This document shows, piece by piece, positions 13,842 to 15,565 of a stretch of 15,565 nt of DNA (positions are counted from its first letter, which is position 1; every line of letters starts with the position of its first letter). A program made the position numbers and the translations under genes. The notes under the pieces were generated by a model that worked only from the letters and a program-made list of their open reading frames with translations, had not been told where the DNA came from and did not search any database. The stretch lies in the NCBI GenBank assembly GCA_964486145.1, contig CAZAMT010000065.1, positions 1-15,565 on the forward strand, given 5' to 3'. The stretch is from CAZAMT01 sp964486145. GTDB lineage: Bacteria; Bacteroidota; Bacteroidia; Bacteroidales; JAAAOM01.

Positions 13842-14510
13842 TTATTCACCAACAACAACTTTTGAAAATCTTATAACCCTGTCATTTAGTTTATATCCCT
13901 TTTCAATCACGTCCACAACCTTGCCTTTTTGTTCTTCACCTGGTGCAGGTATTTTCGTAACTGCATCGTGTTCATCCGTATTAAATTCCTTGTCCCTGGC
14001 TTCAATTTCTTTTACGCCGCTCTGCTTCAAAAAATCTTTGAATTTATTATGAATCAGATGAATGCCCTCTTTTACAGCATCTATATCCGATGCTTTATCC
14101 ATGGTTTCCATTCCTCTTTCGAAATCATCAACCACAGGAATAATATTCAACAAAATGCTTTCCCCTGCTGATTTGGTCAATTCCATTTTTTCTTTCAGTG
14201 TCCGTTTACGGTAATTATCAAATTCAGCAGAAAGTCGGACGTATTTATCTCTTAATTCATTGAGCTCTTCTTCAAGAAGTTGTTCCTTTTTTTCAAGCAA
14301 CTCTTCCGAATTTTCTGATTCCCGGGTATTTGTGTTTTCATCCATTGTTCCGGAGGTATCCATGTCTTCATTTACCTCTTCGCTGTTGGATTTGTTTTGC
14401 GCTTCATTTTCTGCCTGCATGTTACCATTAACTGCATCCGCTTCCTGTTGTATATCTTTTACATTCACTTCCTGTTGATCTTTTTTCTCTTCCGTATTTT
14501 TCTTCGCCAT
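13842..14510 (-). CDS. grpE: Nucleotide exchange factor GrpE
   Basis: A 222-residue co-chaperone that releases ADP from DnaK. The N-terminal 70 residues are a low-complexity, Glu/Asn/Gln-rich tail (TEEKKDQQEVNVKDIQQEAD), common in Bacteroidota GrpE. The long dimerisation helix covers about 70-125 (LNELRDKYVRLSAEFDNYRK, a GrpE hallmark), then NIIPVVDDFERGME and a C-terminal beta wing (FNTDEHDAV, VIEKGYKLNDRVIRFSKVVV). It is the first gene of the operon with dnaJ. The upstream region carries a -7-like box and a TGTCATTTTGTC element that may be the stress-control site. No dnaK is adjacent, as is usual in this phylum. Confidence 0.97.
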   Translation of the reverse strand: MAKKNTEEKKDQQEVNVKDIQQEADAVNGNMQAENEAQNKSNSEEVNEDMDTSGTMDENTNTRESENSEELLEKKEQLLEEELNELRDKYVRLSAEFDNYRKRTLKEKMELTKSAGESILLNIIPVVDDFERGMETMDKASDIDAVKEGIHLIHNKFKDFLKQSGVKEIEARDKEFNTDEHDAVTKIPAPGEEQKGKVVDVIEKGYKLNDRVIRFSKVVVGE

Positions 14511-14572
14511 ACTTTTTACTTAAAACACGTTCACACTTATTTATTTCTCCGTGCATGAATCAAAATTTTTGC

Positions 14573-14580
14573 CAAAGCTA
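14573..14580 (-). promoter_or_regulatory. Candidate -7 promoter box of the grpE-dnaJ operon
   Basis: On the minus strand it reads TAGCTTTG, an exact match to TAnnTTTG, 63-70 bases before the grpE start. The expected TTTG at -33 is missing. Instead TGTCATTTTGTC lies just upstream, which could mean an activator- or alternative-sigma-dependent promoter. Confidence 0.45.
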
Positions 14581-14587
14581 CCATCCC

Positions 14588-14599
14588 GACAAAATGACA
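14588..14599 (-). promoter_or_regulatory. TGTCATTTTGTC element upstream of grpE
   Basis: On the minus strand this is TGTC-N4-TGTC, a direct repeat 8 bases upstream of the -7-like box. A near-identical sequence, TGACATTTTGT, stands before the thioredoxin lipoprotein gene at 15245-15255. A regulator-binding or stress-promoter role is inferred from the recurrence and from the chaperone genes it precedes. No CIRCE repeat is present. Confidence 0.4.
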
Positions 14600-14653
14600 T
14601 AACCTTGAGTTTCAAATGAATTTTTAAAAATAAATTGCTTTAAATTTTGAAAA

Positions 14654-15211
14654 TTACTGTTTTAATGCATTAAGCTTGGCATGTAGTGCTTCTCCCCTGA
14701 GATTTTTTGCCAATATAACTCCATCACCATTGATAAGAAAATTTGCAGGAATACCACGTACCTGATATTTTGCTGCCGGCACCGATTGCCACCCTTTCAG
14801 ATCGCTAACATGATAATTCCATGACAAATTATCCGATTGAATGGCCTTAAGCCAGGCGTCCTTGCTATCGTCAAGTGAAACGCTGTAAATGGTAAAGCCC
14901 TCACCATGATTGAAATTTTCGTCCTTGAATTTTTGATACGCGCTTACCAGATTTGGATTCTCCCTGCGGCAGGGAGGACACCACGCTGCCCAAAAATCAA
15001 TCAATACCAATTGGCCTTCCAAATCAGATAATGCAATGGTTTCACCATTGGGTGATTGCTGCGAGATTTCTGGCGCCTTATCTCCGATATTCAAACCAAT
15101 TGTCACATTATTATTGTTGCTACCGGTATCTTTTGAAGCATCATTGCTACCACAACCAACAACGGTAATTCCGATAATCAATATTCCTATCAAATAGCTT
15201 GTCTTAATCAT
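14654..15211 (-). CDS. TlpA/ResA-like thioredoxin-fold lipoprotein
   Basis: A 185-residue periplasmic or membrane-bound disulfide oxidoreductase. The signal peptide ends in lipobox VVGC with Cys20, followed by a Ser/Asn-rich linker (21-38). The AhpC/TSA-thioredoxin-type domain starts at GDKAPEIS (43-50). It contains the redox motif WCPPC (Cys78, Cys81), the preceding LIDFWAAW strand and the cis-proline in RGIPANF (Pro155), all intact. Relatives reduce disulfides in the cell envelope, for instance in cytochrome c maturation, or act in redox stress. The substrate cannot be told here because no cytochrome genes are nearby. It is a single gene with its own promoter-like sequence upstream. Confidence 0.93.
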   Translation of the reverse strand: MIKTSYLIGILIIGITVVGCGSNDASKDTGSNNNNVTIGLNIGDKAPEISQQSPNGETIALSDLEGQLVLIDFWAAWCPPCRRENPNLVSAYQKFKDENFNHGEGFTIYSVSLDDSKDAWLKAIQSDNLSWNYHVSDLKGWQSVPAAKYQVRGIPANFLINGDGVILAKNLRGEALHAKLNALKQ

Positions 15212-15237
15212 AATTCATTTATTTATGTAAATATGCA

Positions 15238-15255
15238 CAAATATACAAAATGTCA
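15238..15255 (-). promoter_or_regulatory. Candidate promoter of the thioredoxin lipoprotein gene
   Basis: Read on the minus strand, TGACATTTTGT (15255-15245) runs directly into TATATTTG (15245-15238), an exact TAnnTTTG -7 box about 27 bases before the start codon. No TTTG lies 19-20 bases upstream. The TGACATTTTGT part resembles the element before grpE. Confidence 0.45.
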
Positions 15256-15528
15256 GAAAGTTAAAAGTTTACATCTGTTTTTCCGGATAAGTATATTCAT
15301 TTAATTTCAATTCGATGATTTACTTTCCACAAACTGCTTGAAATCATCAAGGTATTTTTGCGTCTGCTTTTTAAGATGAAGTCTTTATCCCCAAGATAGT
15401 TTACACAACTGTTTCAGCATGGTTAATTTATTTTTTAATTAAAATGTAACTTTTAAAAAAATATTCAACCCGTTAGTGTTAATATATTTTACCCGCAAGC
15501 GTTAGATAAAATACGGGATGTTAATCTG
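15256..15528. other. AT-rich intergenic stretch, no supported gene
   Basis: No reading frame of useful length is present on either strand. On the minus strand, bases about 15388-15311 encode a gene-like 25-codon tail (KKQTQKYLDDFKQFVESK), but it has no start and a stop lies just upstream, so it may be a gene remnant or chance. Around 15471-15516 there are two related CGTTAG-containing segments and a CCCG...CGGG pair about 18 bases apart, with no clear terminator. Confidence 0.5.
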
Positions 15529-15565
15529 ATGAAACTGCAAAAAATTGCATCCTTTCATGTGTTTA
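15529..15565 (+). CDS. Possible start of a gene cut by the window edge
   Basis: An ATG opens a frame MKLQKIASFHVF that runs off the right edge. A basic start followed by hydrophobic residues resembles the beginning of a signal peptide. A TATATTTT sequence near 15482-15489 is close to the TAnnTTTG box. Twelve codons are too few to be sure. Confidence 0.3.
   Translation, partial: MKLQKIASFHVF

Noticed and set aside
12640..14510. A missing dnaK between grpE and dnaJ as evidence of a deletion.
   Set aside because: A grpE-dnaJ pair with dnaK elsewhere is usual in Bacteroidota, and the 53-base gap is clean.
1..15565. CRISPR arrays, insertion sequences, tRNA or rRNA genes.
   Set aside because: No regularly spaced repeats, transposase frames, terminal inverted repeats or recognisable tRNA/rRNA sequences were seen.

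Overview
The window looks like a chromosome segment of a Bacteroidota bacterium with a type IX secretion system (T9SS), probably of the Bacteroidales/Marinilabiliales type. The evidence is four proteins ending in a type A T9SS sorting domain (the N-x-YPNP...G-x-Y-x-L-x-I pattern), Bacteroidota-style lipoproteins, -7 boxes matching TAnnTTTG, few Shine-Dalgarno sites, and a grpE-dnaJ pair with no dnaK beside it. The DNA is moderately AT-rich.

Layout. (1) Positions 1-1170 hold the tail of a T9SS cargo protein, then a lipoprotein of unknown function that ends at a strong hairpin terminator. (2) 1187-4741, minus strand, is one large secreted protein: a carbohydrate-binding-like N-terminus, an M60/enhancin-type metallopeptidase (HEIGH...E), an Fn3 domain, Ig-like repeats with a FISUMP domain nested inside one of them, and a T9SS tail. 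(3) 4742-5526 is mostly non-coding. It holds a possible 52-residue ORF, then a promoter, a cobalamin riboswitch and a structured leader. (4) 5527-12451, plus strand, is a compact six-gene operon under that riboswitch. It encodes a DUF6580 membrane protein, a T9SS protein with two DUF4465 domains, a second T9SS surface protein, a BtuB-like TonB-dependent receptor, a BtuG-like beta-propeller lipoprotein and a cob(I)alamin adenosyltransferase. (5) 12640-14510, minus strand, is the grpE-dnaJ chaperone operon. (6) 14654-15211, minus strand, is a TlpA/ResA-like thioredoxin lipoprotein. The last 350 bases are AT-rich and mostly empty, with a possible gene start at the very edge.

How the genes work together. 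The central operon reads as a cobalamin capture, uptake and activation module. Surface proteins bind corrinoid, the BtuB-like receptor with its BtuG-like lid moves it across the outer membrane, the DUF6580 protein may carry it across the inner membrane, and the adenosyltransferase makes the coenzyme form. The riboswitch would shut the set down when cobalamin is plentiful. No corrin-ring synthesis gene and no BtuCDF transporter is present in the window, which suggests salvage. The most notable points are a gapless 220-residue tandem duplication of the DUF4465 unit, T9SS tails on putative B12-binding proteins, a leader segment complementary to the riboswitch core, a 13-bp hairpin between two operon genes, and the FISUMP domain nested in an Ig-like repeat.
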